Position numbers and translations under genes: made by a program. Below the pieces are notes generated by a model. That model had not been told where the DNA came from. It saw nothing but the letters and a program-made list of their open reading frames with translations, and made no database searches. A DNA stretch of 64,000 nucleotides from UM-FILTER-33-9 sp964530235 (lineage in GTDB: Bacteria > Patescibacteriota > Microgenomatia > UBA1406 > GWC2-37-13). The stretch covers positions 310,001 to 374,000 of the forward strand of contig CAZGYB010000001.1 of the NCBI GenBank assembly GCA_964530235.1, written 5' to 3'. Of the stretch, positions 23,469 through 32,779 are shown piece by piece (positions within the stretch are counted from its first letter, which is position 1; each line of letters opens with the position of its first letter).

Positions 23469-26294
23469 ACGAAAAGAATATTTATATCTATTCTTGTAAG
23501 TTTTTATCTTTTTATCTCCTCGGTATTTTTTTTAACAAAAACTGCTTGGGCGTTTCAGAACTTTGATGTTTGTTATTCGCAAGCTGCAGCCTATCATTTT
23601 TTTTGGCATGCAGATTTATGTTGGGATATGTTTCAAGCAAACTGCAGTACAGGCGCGCTGTCTTCTGCGTCAAAGATGATTTTTTACTTAAAAAATATTT
23701 ATGATGTTGCAAAAAAAGGCAAAACTCTTTCTGTAGATGTGATAACTACGCTGAAAGCAATGTTGCTTTGTAAGCCCTTGATAGATGACTGTATTAGTCC
23801 AAAACTTCGTACTATGAAAGATAGATGTACAGCTGATCCTTTGTACTATGCGCCGAATCTTACTGCAATCAGCACGTGGTACAATCATCACTCTCCCGGA
23901 CTGTATTATGACGATAATAAAAAAACCCTTACGATACATGTTCTGAATAACGGGTCTGCCTATACATGGGATATACCCGTAAATGTAAGTTATGGAACAA
24001 CAACCGACCGTAAAAAACCTGTTTCAGGTGGAGGATTTTTGATGGAAAACGAGATGATTCCGGAGTTGACATTTTTTGGTGCACAGCAAAGCGGATCGCA
24101 GACGTTTACCGGAACTATTAAAAATTTTCTGATAGATGAAAGCAATATCAGCGGATTATTACAGAAATATAAGGAGGATCATACGCTCAAACCGTTTTTC
24201 TGGGAAAAGACAATTCCTTTTGAAGCAATGCCGGGCAAACTTACCAAGGTCAATCTTATGATTGATCCCAATCAAGATATTTCTGAACAAAGCGAAAAAG
24301 ATAATTTATATTCACTCATTATTGATAAACTTCCCACACCTTCACGATTTCAGATTCTTAACTTTGTTATTGAGAGAAAAACAGACTCTCTTACTGAATA
24401 TATTGCAAAGTTTGAGATAAAAAATTCCGGTGAGGAATCGGGTAATGCAGTTATTAAGTGGGAGAGGGCAGATAATATGGGTTCAATAACTGAATCAGGA
24501 AAACAAGTCGCGGGAGGAGCAACAATTCATAGTGAAAAGATATTTTCTGTTGACGTAAGTAAATCGGGCAACTCATGTAAAAACCAGACAGACTATCGGG
24601 TTAAAGTATTTGATGATGAAGGGGGATTGCATGATGAGCTGCAATTTGAGATTCCTTCATTTGCTGGAGAAATATACGGTCGGGTTGAAGATCTTTTTGG
24701 TAAACCTGTTATTGGAGCAACGGTTATGACAGACACAGGTGCAACCGCAACGACAGGAAAAACAGGATCTTATCATATAACAGGGATAAATAAGTTAGGT
24801 AAAATAAACGTTACCGCGTCTCATGCTTCATACTCTGATTCTTCACAGAAAGAGGTCCAGCTTACATTTAATACGATTGATGTTTTACACACGTGCCATG
24901 TTTCAGGACTTACTTTGACAGGGGTAAATTTTATATTAAAAGATAAACCAGTTGATTGGAATATCAGATTCAAAGATCAAAACGGTAATCCCGTACAAGG
25001 AAGCGTATTTACGGTAAATGAACATTTCCGCCATGCTTTTGATGTTCCAGGCGAAGTTACAAAAAATGATTTGCAACCCGGTGCATTCGAAGTAACTTTT
25101 TCTGCAAAGGGATATTATTCACAGTTTAAAACTGTTGTGTTGGTACATCCTGAGGTTACTACTGAAATTATATTTGAAAAAATAGGAGGAAGGGAAAACG
25201 ATAACGGATTATCGATCATCACCCCTCGACTATTGTGGAAAAAACAATTAGGACCAGGGAAGGGCTTTATCGATCAAATGGTTTCAGCCAAAAACGGAAA
25301 ACTACTCATTGTATCAGTGAGTAATAACAAAACAAAGCAATCATCACTTTTTTTTATTGATCCTTTGACGGGAAAGATAAAAAAGGAGTCACCTATTCCA
25401 TACTTTGTTTCCAATCAAAAAACTCTCGCAATTGATTCCTCATATGATGGCAGGATAGTTGGTGTTTTTTTCAATACCGGTGCACCGGGTAAAACGGATA
25501 AGGATAAGACGGTAAAAATATTCGATTTATCCGGAAACGAAAAAGGAACAACACAAATGGATAAAAAATCCGCAATTTTTTTAGATGTTTCTCCAGATGG
25601 ATTTTACCTGTATCCTAATTCCCTTATTAATTCATCGCTGCACAAGTATACGCGTAGGGAGGTCGAAGGAGTTGGAGACGGAAGGGATTTACAAGGGTAT
25701 GGTAGTTTTATTCTGTTCAGGCGAAACAGCAACATCATATCCCGTTGTAAGGATGGAATTAACGGCTGGTGCGAACGAAGTATTGCCGATGTCCAATTAC
25801 AGGAAATCGGTGAAATACGAGCAGTTCCTCAGATAATGGACGAATCGTTTGACGGAAGTACCATCGCAATGCGGACACATGAAAGACTGTATGTATTTGG
25901 GCGAAATAATTTTATAAAAGAGTTCCGGCGTGAACCATCATTCACCAGTATGTCGGTTTCCCCAGGTAGTATGTATGTTATGGTGACAGGGAGAGAAGAG
26001 CAGAGCGCGATTGAAACACTGAAGATTTTTGGTAATACCGGGGGTGATAAAACACCTGCGTTTGATTATGATCATGTGCGGTATGTATCAGCAAATGACA
26101 AGGGGTTGTTTTTTGCGCAGGTTGTTTCAGACAAAATTGAGTATTACCAGATTGGAGCATATCAGAATGATTACAACGCACCCGGTTCATCAGTCTCTCA
26201 AACAAAAGGTATAAAGTTTGTTGGTGGAATTTTTCAAAGCATAGAAAATTTTTTCGGAAATATATTTGGATTTTTTTTCAATAAAAAACAATGA
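23469..26294 (+). CDS. Large secreted protein with carboxypeptidase-regulatory domain and beta-propeller-like C-terminus; probable ACG start
   Basis: The first ATG of this frame (23628) lies 53 codons inside a convincing protein start. Upstream the frame is open back to a stop at 23460 and encodes KRIFISILVSFYLF, a hydrophobic run, then TAWA-FQ, a textbook signal peptide, but with ACG (23469) where ATG is expected. From there the protein is 941 residues: a domain with several conserved Cys (about 55-130), Ig-like sandwiches, a carboxypeptidase-regulatory repeat (GEIYGRVEDLFGKPVIGATV), and a C-terminal part with propeller-like blades (about 590-900). It ends in an amphipathic/hydrophobic helix. 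ACG initiation, a point mutation or a base-call error are all possible. It overlaps the next gene by 4 bases. Confidence 0.7.
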   Translation, partial: TKRIFISILVSFYLFISSVFFLTKTAWAFQNFDVCYSQAAAYHFFWHADLCWDMFQANCSTGALSSASKMIFYLKNIYDVAKKGKTLSVDVITTLKAMLLCKPLIDDCISPKLRTMKDRCTADPLYYAPNLTAISTWYNHHSPGLYYDDNKKTLTIHVLNNGSAYTWDIPVNVSYGTTTDRKKPVSGGGFLMENEMIPELTFFGAQQSGSQTFTGTIKNFLIDESNISGLLQKYKEDHTLKPFFWEKTIPFEAMPGKLTKVNLMIDPNQDISEQSEKDNLYSLIIDKLPTPSRFQILNFVIERKTDSLTEYIAKFEIKNSGEESGNAVIKWERADNMGSITESGKQVAGGATIHSEKIFSVDVSKSGNSCKNQTDYRVKVFDDEGGLHDELQFEIPSFAGEIYGRVEDLFGKPVIGATVMTDTGATATTGKTGSYHITGINKLGKINVTASHASYSDSSQKEVQLTFNTIDVLHTCHVSGLTLTGVNFILKDKPVDWNIRFKDQNGNPVQGSVFTVNEHFRHAFDVPGEVTKNDLQPGAFEVTFSAKGYYSQFKTVVLVHPEVTTEIIFEKIGGRENDNGLSIITPRLLWKKQLGPGKGFIDQMVSAKNGKLLIVSVSNNKTKQSSLFFIDPLTGKIKKESPIPYFVSNQKTLAIDSSYDGRIVGVFFNTGAPGKTDKDKTVKIFDLSGNEKGTTQMDKKSAIFLDVSPDGFYLYPNSLINSSLHKYTRREVEGVGDGRDLQGYGSFILFRRNSNIISRCKDGINGWCERSIADVQLQEIGEIRAVPQIMDESFDGSTIAMRTHERLYVFGRNNFIKEFRREPSFTSMSVSPGSMYVMVTGREEQSAIETLKIFGNTGGDKTPAFDYDHVRYVSANDKGLFFAQVVSDKIEYYQIGAYQNDYNAPGSSVSQTKGIKFVGGIFQSIENFFGNIFGFFFNKKQ

Positions 26295-26749
26295 AAAAGA
26301 TTATTTTTATAATGGCGTGTATTGCAGGGTTAATTCTTATTCTCCGTTTTGCTGCAGGAGGAGAAGATGCTTGGATCTGTGAGAACGGATCATGGGTTAA
26401 ACACGGAAATCCTTCATATCAGAAACCGGTTGTAAGCTGCAGGGGGAAAACACCGCTTCCGAAAAATGAAAAAGACTGTATTGGGCAGGGAGGGACTTGG
26501 AGAAAACTTGGACCCGACCCGTTTGAGTCATGCAACAGAAAAACAATTGATCGCGGTAATTTGTGTCGTGACAGCAGTGAATGTGAGGGGAGATGTCAGG
26601 TGAGTTTGACTCGGGAAGAACTTCGTCAGGGAATGAGCGGAAAACTTTATACAAACAAAACATTTGGTCACTGTTCAGTATGGGTTATCGAACTTGGATG
26701 TCAGGGTATTATGAAACAGGGAAAACCACAGGTGATATGTTTTGATTAA
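26291..26749 (+). CDS. Small cysteine-rich secreted protein
   Basis: 152 residues. A signal or anchor helix (about 3-22) leads to an exported domain with ten cysteines, including NLCRDSSECEGRC and a closing CSVWVIELGCQG; the pattern suggests several disulfides. Its ATG overlaps the stop of the large secreted protein (ATGA), so the two are translationally coupled and may form a complex on the cell surface. The last four bases overlap the convergent gene. The family is not recognised. Confidence 0.65.
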   Translation: MKKIIFIMACIAGLILILRFAAGGEDAWICENGSWVKHGNPSYQKPVVSCRGKTPLPKNEKDCIGQGGTWRKLGPDPFESCNRKTIDRGNLCRDSSECEGRCQVSLTREELRQGMSGKLYTNKTFGHCSVWVIELGCQGIMKQGKPQVICFD

Positions 26750-27699
26750 GGCCCTGTTGCTATGCTCCCAACCATCCATCGGTTATTTATTTTTTCAAGG
26801 TGTATCCAGCGGGTATTTGTTCCGTTTTCCCATCCGTAGTTTGGGATAGGTAAAGCTGATGATGCCTCTGGTTTCATTTCAACCTGAAGAGTTACCTTAT
26901 AACTATGGATACTATCATTCCAATCACCTGGCATCGAAGGTTCAACTGTTATTACTTTTATCGATTTGAATGCATTAAACTGTACTCCCCATGCTTGTTT
27001 TGTGCTGTCATCTGAGGTGTTTGCGGGAGTCATCATCATAACAGCATTTGAAGCGCGACCTTCACCAATGACTTCAAAAAATGAACGGATTATATCCATT
27101 TCCTGAGGAAGAGGAACTTGGGATTCCTTTTTTTCGGTTGGAATAATTGGTGATGTTCGGAAGTCTCTTTTGAGAATTCGATTGGAAATATCTGAAGCAA
27201 AGTTAATTATTTCATCGTCAGAAGCAGCTTTTGTTGAGGAGCGGTCGACAGCCATAAATAAGTTGGGATTTAAAATAAGCACCGTATTATTAATCAGTCC
27301 GTTCTCTTGCTTGACAATAAAATGATCCATGTGAATTGATTCACTAGTGGTGATTGTTCTTCCCAGTGCGATCTGGCCTTTTTTTTGATTTTCTGCACTG
27401 AGGTTGTTTAACCGAAGCGTAACAAAATTATTTTCATCTACAAAGTACTTGCAGACATGTAGCCCGGTTGAGTCAAGTTTTTCGGTTTTTATAATTGGTT
27501 TATTCAGAGCTGAAGTGACCCATTCTTTTGAAAATTCGGTGCATATGTCTTCGCCAACCGTAACATTTTTTTTGTCAGTTTCATTATTTGCTTCTTTGTA
27601 AAGAGCGGTGTGTTTTGGTCTCTGATTCAGAAGAAAAATACCAGTCACAAAGAGTGCTATTGTGATGATCCCGAAAAATAGAACGACTCTATTCTTCAT
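26746..27699 (-). CDS. Membrane-anchored hypothetical protein
   Basis: 317 residues from ATG 27699 (MKNRVVLFFGIIT). One N-terminal membrane helix (about 5-24), then an extracytoplasmic part with two apparent domains: about 45-180 with two cysteines (DICTEF, HVCKYF) and about 200-317, an alpha/beta domain ending in WIHLEKINNRWMVGSIATGP. That ending resembles NTF2-like or DUF4878-type folds, in which a strand with a Trp closes the sheet. The longer reading frame upstream of 27699 lacks a plausible start. Function unknown. Confidence 0.55.
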   Translation of the reverse strand: MKNRVVLFFGIITIALFVTGIFLLNQRPKHTALYKEANNETDKKNVTVGEDICTEFSKEWVTSALNKPIIKTEKLDSTGLHVCKYFVDENNFVTLRLNNLSAENQKKGQIALGRTITTSESIHMDHFIVKQENGLINNTVLILNPNLFMAVDRSSTKAASDDEIINFASDISNRILKRDFRTSPIIPTEKKESQVPLPQEMDIIRSFFEVIGEGRASNAVMMMTPANTSDDSTKQAWGVQFNAFKSIKVITVEPSMPGDWNDSIHSYKVTLQVEMKPEASSALPIPNYGWENGTNTRWIHLEKINNRWMVGSIATGP

Positions 27700-27801
27700 A
27701 CTGGTAATAGTATAGCATAGGTAAATCTTAAATGCATACTTCAGAAAAAAAACGCGATGAAGGCTTTTTGATATAATAGATATTATCAATTAGCGAAATG
27801 T

Positions 27802-28365
27802 ATGAAAACCCATTATTTCGTAATTGGGGCATGTATTGTAATAGTTTTTGCACTCGCTTTTTTTTTACTGCAACGGAAGCAAGCTCCTTCAGGAACTGGA
27901 TTTCTGAACATGAAAAACAGCGCAAGCGCCAGATTGGCATATGAAATCGGGAAAAAGTCTATGGATAGCCTGCACAAAGATGCATACCTGGTTGATCTAT
28001 TTACCAACGCAACAAAAACCGGAGAAAACGAAACATGGCAGGTACAGTTTTACTCTCCTTCAAGTAATGTGCAGATTAAATTCCTGATCAAAAACGGGGC
28101 CGTTGTAGAGACGATAAATGAAAAACCTTCTAAAAAGAAACCAGTAGGAGAAAACTGGGTTGACAGTGTACGAGCAGCAAAAATTGCTGAGCAATACTGC
28201 GCTGAGTCAGAAGACAACAAGTATCTGTTTAGTTTGGATGCGATAAGTGGAAAGCCTCAGTGGAGCGTAAGTTGTTTGGTCGGAGAAAACAAAACGTTAC
28301 GGGTAAAGATCGATGCAGTTACGGGGGTGTTTATTAAAACCTCACGGGCTGGAATAGGATGGTAA
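27802..28365 (+). CDS. Membrane-anchored PepSY-like protein
   Basis: 187 residues. N-terminal anchor helix (about 4-23) and an extracytoplasmic domain of which the last 70 residues (AAKIAEQYCAESEDNKYLF, then KIDAVTGVFIKT) resemble a PepSY repeat: helix, three strands and a closing D-A-x-T-G turn. PepSY domains often inhibit or bind peptidases near the membrane. A TATAAT box lies at 27773-27778. It is followed after 24 bases by another small anchored protein. Confidence 0.5.
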   Translation: MKTHYFVIGACIVIVFALAFFLLQRKQAPSGTGFLNMKNSASARLAYEIGKKSMDSLHKDAYLVDLFTNATKTGENETWQVQFYSPSSNVQIKFLIKNGAVVETINEKPSKKKPVGENWVDSVRAAKIAEQYCAESEDNKYLFSLDAISGKPQWSVSCLVGENKTLRVKIDAVTGVFIKTSRAGIGW

Positions 28366-28389
28366 AGATGGTTATTTATTTAAATAGTT

Positions 28390-28872
28390 ATGAAAAATGC
28401 AATCATTGGTCTTCTAACTGGGGTACTGCTTGTTGGAGGAGTGGTTTGGTATTTGAGTCAGCAAAATCAAATACTGAAGCAAAAAGAGATAATTGTGGTT
28501 ACTCCAACAATTCCCCAGGCAACGATAACAACAACTATTCTATTCGAGCCAACAGTTCAGTCTGTCGAAACCGACATACAAACAGCCGTAGCAAAAGCGC
28601 TTGCAACGAAAAATAACTGGCAAAAATGGGATAATCTCGCCGTTACAGTAACTTCAAATGATGGAGTATATGCAAAAGGTGGGGTAAAGGAAAAAGATGT
28701 TGAGGTAGGCGGTGGGTATTGGTTTGCAAAGAAAGTTGGAAATGAATGGATTATTGTTGCAGATGGGAACGGAGTAATTCTCTGTTCTTCAGTCGAAAAA
28801 TTCCCAGACTATCCAGTTGCACTTATTCCTGAGTGCTTTGATGAAGCAACAAACACAACAAAAAAGCGCTAA
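28390..28872 (+). CDS. Membrane-anchored hypothetical protein
   Basis: 160 residues. An N-terminal anchor (about 4-22) is followed by a Thr/Pro-rich spacer (about 35-55) and a compact domain (about 60-150) with helix DIQTAVAKALATKNNW and strands VTVTSNDGVYAKGGV, GGGYWFAKKV and WIIVADGNGVILC. The arrangement suggests a small secreted alpha/beta domain. No enzyme motif is visible. It is probably in one transcript with the PepSY-like gene. Confidence 0.55.
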   Translation: MKNAIIGLLTGVLLVGGVVWYLSQQNQILKQKEIIVVTPTIPQATITTTILFEPTVQSVETDIQTAVAKALATKNNWQKWDNLAVTVTSNDGVYAKGGVKEKDVEVGGGYWFAKKVGNEWIIVADGNGVILCSSVEKFPDYPVALIPECFDEATNTTKKR

Positions 28873-28894
28873 TATCTATTCTTCATAAATACTA

Positions 28895-28923
28895 TTGACA
28901 TTTTATAGTATATATACTATTTT
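28895..28923 (+). promoter_or_regulatory. Putative glnA promoter with TATA palindrome
   Basis: TTGACA (28895-28900) with a 17-base spacer to TATTTT (28918-28923). The spacer holds the perfect palindrome AGTATATATACT (28907-28918), which is flanked by AATACTA and TAGTATT. The dyad overlaps the -10 region and could be a repressor site. Confidence 0.45.
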
Positions 28924-28962
28924 TTAGTATTAAATAGTTGTATTTTATTCTAATTTTAATTT

Positions 28963-30399
28963 ATGAATACTAATCCCTTGAGATTATTTTTGGAAATACC
29001 CTATGACGAACTGGAAATTATGAATTTGGAAGCAAAAAAGAAGCGGTCTTATGCAGTCGACTCTTCGGATGTTAAGCGTTTTTATGTTGCGTACTTACAG
29101 AAAGAAAAACGAATCAAAGCAGTGACTCTTGGATTTTCGGATCTTGAAGGAAGGTTTCATATGCTTGACTATGACAAGCAGTTTTTTCTGAAAAATCATG
29201 ATAGTCTGACCTTTGATGGTTCCTCTATTCGCGGATTTTCTCGGCAAGCAGAGTCGGATCTGCGTATTCTTCCGGATTGGCGGGCTTTTTGGTGGCTTCC
29301 GAGCGACGTGTTTGGTCCCGGCAAGGTGTTAATCATGGGAATGGTAAAGGACCGTGACGGAAGTGCGTACGCGATGGATACCCGCGGATCGCTTCGTAAA
29401 TACGCTGAAGACTGTTACCATAAACACGGATACGACCTTCATGTGGCAAATGAGATTGAAGGATTTCTCCTTCAGGGTCTTGATGCAGAGCGAAACTACA
29501 ATGAACGGACTGGTTTTGAAATTGTTTCAAAAGGAGGCTACTATCATTCGTTACCCAATGATACGCTCCGCTTGTTTATTGATCGAACCGCTGAGGCCCA
29601 GAGGGCGATGGGATTTGAGAATGAAAAAGATCATCCTGAAGTTGCTCCTTCTCAGTTTGAGATGAATTATAAATACTCGGAAATTGTAAATGCAGCCGAT
29701 CAGATTCAGCTTTACAAACTGACTGCACGTCAGATCGCATCGCAGATGGGATTAACCGCGACATTTCTCCCAAAACCGATTGTCGGTATAAATGGAAGCG
29801 GAATGCATACCAACATATCAATAAATGCAATAAAGAAAAATCTATTTTTTGACAGAAAGGGTAAAGCGCAACTATCTCAGTTTGGTTGGGATTTTATCGA
29901 CCGGATTCTTGGGAGCGCAGCTGAGATCTGCTTGATACTGAATAGCAGTGTAAACGCGTATCGGAGGCTTGATCCGCATTTTGAGGCTCCAAATGAAATC
30001 AAAGTTTCGGAAGTAGACAGAGGGGCTATGATTCGGGTTCCCATTTTTGCAGAACATTCCGCTCGAGTTGAGGTGCGCAGTGTTGGGCCTGATGCAAATC
30101 CGTATCTTGCGCTGTATACCCTTATTCGTACCGGTTTGGAAGGACCGGCAAGAAAGAAAAGAAGAACAAAACGTCAGCGCATATCATATCTTCCGGGTAT
30201 GATCCAAACTGCGATTGTCAATTTTCGAAAAAGTGAATCGGTTGCCAAGCTGCTTGGAAAAGAGGTAAAGGAAAAATATCTTGAGCTTAAGCAGGCAACT
30301 GCCAATAGAAGTCCTTTTGAGCTTGGAAAAACAGTAAAAAATGGGGAAATTCTTTATCATCACGAAATATACAATCAAATACTCTGGAATGAATTTTAA
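28963..30399 (+). CDS. glnA: Glutamine synthetase type I
   Basis: 478 residues, the normal length for GSI. The beta-grasp N-domain contains FDGSSIRGF; the catalytic domain has the metal glutamates in NEIEGFL and APSQFEMN, the ATP/glutamate motif NGSGMHTN (usually NGSGMHCH) and the late PHFEAPNEI and RVEVRSVGPDANPYLA segments. It makes glutamine from glutamate, ammonia and ATP. Deviations from the usual HCHxS and PGYEAP motifs are moderate. The adenylylation-loop tyrosine cannot be placed with confidence. Glutamine is used by GlmS, encoded nearby on the other strand. Confidence 0.92.
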   Translation: MNTNPLRLFLEIPYDELEIMNLEAKKKRSYAVDSSDVKRFYVAYLQKEKRIKAVTLGFSDLEGRFHMLDYDKQFFLKNHDSLTFDGSSIRGFSRQAESDLRILPDWRAFWWLPSDVFGPGKVLIMGMVKDRDGSAYAMDTRGSLRKYAEDCYHKHGYDLHVANEIEGFLLQGLDAERNYNERTGFEIVSKGGYYHSLPNDTLRLFIDRTAEAQRAMGFENEKDHPEVAPSQFEMNYKYSEIVNAADQIQLYKLTARQIASQMGLTATFLPKPIVGINGSGMHTNISINAIKKNLFFDRKGKAQLSQFGWDFIDRILGSAAEICLILNSSVNAYRRLDPHFEAPNEIKVSEVDRGAMIRVPIFAEHSARVEVRSVGPDANPYLALYTLIRTGLEGPARKKRRTKRQRISYLPGMIQTAIVNFRKSESVAKLLGKEVKEKYLELKQATANRSPFELGKTVKNGEILYHHEIYNQILWNEF

Positions 30400-30404
30400 G
30401 AGTG

Positions 30405-30866
30405 TTATTTGAGTTTTGAGAGGATTTCGTTCATGTTTCTAGCATTCCACTTGGCAACTTCACTGCCTTGACTGTCGATCTGTACAAAAATATTCTGTTT
30501 TGTTACTCCGTGTTTTTTTGCAAGATCAATCTCTGATCTATCTTGGTCAGGATCGTTGAAATCAACCCGTAAAATCATAGTGTCAGACGGGAGTTTTTTT
30601 ACATTTCTTACAATATCTTTATTAACTAATTTGGATTGGGAGTCCCAGGAAGAATAAAAATAGAGAACTCTTTTTTTGTTTTCAAAAGATTTGAGTGTTT
30701 GATCGGAAAAAGGACGATAATGTTTTTCAATTTCCTGCAAAGATGGTTCCGGCTGAAACGGAGTAGACTTTTTTTGCAGAGGAAAAGTTTTGCTTACAAT
30801 GATGATAAGCAGTATTAGGCATAATAAAATAATTATTCCCTGAATTAGTTTGCTTTTTTTCTTCAT
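30405..30866 (-). CDS. Membrane-anchored thioredoxin-fold protein without CxxC
   Basis: 153 residues. An N-terminal membrane helix (about 8-26) is followed by an extracytoplasmic thioredoxin-like domain: KRVLYFYSSWDSQSK, then a DFNDPDQ strand, KKHGVTKQNIFVQIDSQG and VAKWNA. In thioredoxins the first turn is WCxxC; here it is WDSQS, so both redox cysteines are gone while the rest of the fold looks normal. A chaperone-like or peptide-binding role may remain. It lies 56 bases downstream of glmS on the same strand. Confidence 0.7.
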   Translation of the reverse strand: MKKKSKLIQGIIILLCLILLIIIVSKTFPLQKKSTPFQPEPSLQEIEKHYRPFSDQTLKSFENKKRVLYFYSSWDSQSKLVNKDIVRNVKKLPSDTMILRVDFNDPDQDRSEIDLAKKHGVTKQNIFVQIDSQGSEVAKWNARNMNEILSKLK

Positions 30867-30922
30867 ATAAACACTCCCTTATTTATAGTATCAGAAAAAA
30901 AGTACGTGTTGTCAATATACAA

Positions 30923-32686
30923 TTATTTTACCGTTACGCTTTTTGCAAGATTTCTTGGTTTGTCCGGATCTGTTCCTCTTCCAATTCCAAGATAATAACC
31001 AAAAAGCTGTCCAACAATAATATTTGGGAATAGGGTGAGATCTTTAGATTCTGGTGTGATGATACTATGATCAAATTCCGGAGAGCGATAGGGAGCGACC
31101 CCAATAATATATCCGCCCCGGGCTTTTAACTCAGCTGCGCTTGACAGAGTTTCGAACTTTACTTCATCCTGAGATGAAAGGATAAAGCAGGGAGTTTTAT
31201 GTTGAATAAGAGCGATTACTCCATGTTTCAGCTCGCCCGCTGCAAAGGATTCTGCATGGACATAACTGGATTCTTTAATTTTTAACGCGAATTCCATAGC
31301 TCCTGGATAGTTGAGATGTTTTCCAATCACATACATATGTTCATGATCTAAGAGGTCTTTGGTTAGGGTGACAATTGATTGGAGTAGTGTATCATTCATC
31401 CAGTGTTTCAGAGTTTTTCCAAGAGATGTAATGTCTCGCTGAGCTTTTTTGAGCGATCCGTTTACTGCGCGTGAGAGAAGATAGAGAACCGCAACCTGTG
31501 CAGTAAAGGCTTTTGTCGATACAACAGCAATTTCCGGGCCCGCTCCGACCGGAAGAACAATATCCGCAAGGCGCTCAAGTGTTGAGCCACGGGCATTGAC
31601 AAGTGCAACGATGGTTGCTCCTTGTTTTTTGGCTTGTTTTACCGCGATAAGCGTATCTGCAGTTTCTCCGCTTTGGGAAATTGCAATAAATACTGTTTTC
31701 GACCCGCAGAATCGCGCAAACGGTAAGAATTCATATGCTCCATACGTTTGCGTATCTATTCCCAGTTTAGAAAAAAAATATTTACCAATGAGGGCGCAAT
31801 GGGAGGCGGTTCCACAACCTGAAAGTACAATGTGTGAAGCTGATCGGAGTAAATCGGCAGTTTTTTCGATCTCCGGGATATTTATCTGAGCTGTTTTGGG
31901 AATGATGGTTTGCTGTTCAATTATTTCTTTCAGCATGAAGTGAGGAAACCCGCCTTTTTCTGCGTCTTCAACTTTCCAGTCGATGATTTCTGGAGTGAAT
32001 GATTTTTGTTTTTCAGACACTATGTCATAGAGAGAAACTCCCTGTATATTGATTACCGCGCATTCTCCGTCGCGGAGAAAGTGTACTTTATCAGTGTACT
32101 TCAGAAATGCGGGTGTGTCTGATGCGATATAGTGTGTTTTTTTTCCAAAACCGATTACGAGGGGGGAACCATTTCTGCAGGCAGTGATAGTTTCGGTTGA
32201 CCTGTCGAGAACCGCAATCGCATTTGATCCAACCACGGTTTTGAAGGCGCGCAATATAGCATGTGTCAAAGAAAGAGTTTTTCGGTTTTCTTCAATGAGG
32301 TGGGCAATAACTTCGGTATCTGTTTCAGAATGGAATATATGTCTTTTTTTCATCAGCATTTGTTTCAGTTCCTGGTAGTTTTCAACAATACCGTTATGGA
32401 TTACTGCTATTTGACTAGTGCAGTCAAGGTGCGGATGCGCATTTTCGTCGGTCACTCCGCCGTGCGTTGCCCAGCGGGTATGACCAATTGCGGTGGTACC
32501 AGCGGGAAGCTTGGTTTTTGCCGATCCGATTTTACCTTTATGTTTTTCAACCAGCAGCGTGGTTTCTTTTTTAAGCGATATTCCCCAGGAATCATATCCT
32601 CGGTACTCAAGTTTTTTTAATCCTTCCAAGACCGTATGCGCAGCGTTTTTTGAAGAGTCGTTTACAACACCAAATATTCCACACAT
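30923..32686 (-). CDS. glmS: Glutamine-fructose-6-phosphate aminotransferase (isomerising)
   Basis: 587 residues. The protein begins MCGIFGVV with the N-terminal nucleophile cysteine, followed by EYRGYDSWGI, HTRWATHG and HNGIVENY, all of the class II amidotransferase domain (1-230). Two SIS sugar-phosphate domains follow (SGCGTASHCA, ISQSGETADT), and the C-terminus ends RNLAKSVTV. It makes glucosamine-6-phosphate, the first step to UDP-GlcNAc for peptidoglycan. No Shine-Dalgarno site precedes the ATG; a structured leader of about 280 bases does. Confidence 0.95.
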   Translation of the reverse strand: MCGIFGVVNDSSKNAAHTVLEGLKKLEYRGYDSWGISLKKETTLLVEKHKGKIGSAKTKLPAGTTAIGHTRWATHGGVTDENAHPHLDCTSQIAVIHNGIVENYQELKQMLMKKRHIFHSETDTEVIAHLIEENRKTLSLTHAILRAFKTVVGSNAIAVLDRSTETITACRNGSPLVIGFGKKTHYIASDTPAFLKYTDKVHFLRDGECAVINIQGVSLYDIVSEKQKSFTPEIIDWKVEDAEKGGFPHFMLKEIIEQQTIIPKTAQINIPEIEKTADLLRSASHIVLSGCGTASHCALIGKYFFSKLGIDTQTYGAYEFLPFARFCGSKTVFIAISQSGETADTLIAVKQAKKQGATIVALVNARGSTLERLADIVLPVGAGPEIAVVSTKAFTAQVAVLYLLSRAVNGSLKKAQRDITSLGKTLKHWMNDTLLQSIVTLTKDLLDHEHMYVIGKHLNYPGAMEFALKIKESSYVHAESFAAGELKHGVIALIQHKTPCFILSSQDEVKFETLSSAAELKARGGYIIGVAPYRSPEFDHSIITPESKDLTLFPNIIVGQLFGYYLGIGRGTDPDKPRNLAKSVTVK

Positions 32687-32691
32687 AAAAT

Positions 32692-32712
32692 GATAAGAAA
32701 ATGATAATAGCG
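32692..32712 (-). promoter_or_regulatory. Start-proximal region of glmS mRNA, no ribosome site
   Basis: The bases just ahead of ATG 32686 are A+T rich without a purine-rich site. Slightly further up, CGCTGTTT and AAACAGCG (about 32711-32731) form an 8-base-pair hairpin. Translation entry here may depend on the fold of the leader. Confidence 0.3.
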
Positions 32713-32779
32713 CTGTTTTATAAACAGCGAGAAAGAGTAAGAAGCAGACGGTTGTAAACCTGTCTTTATTCCGGTTTTT

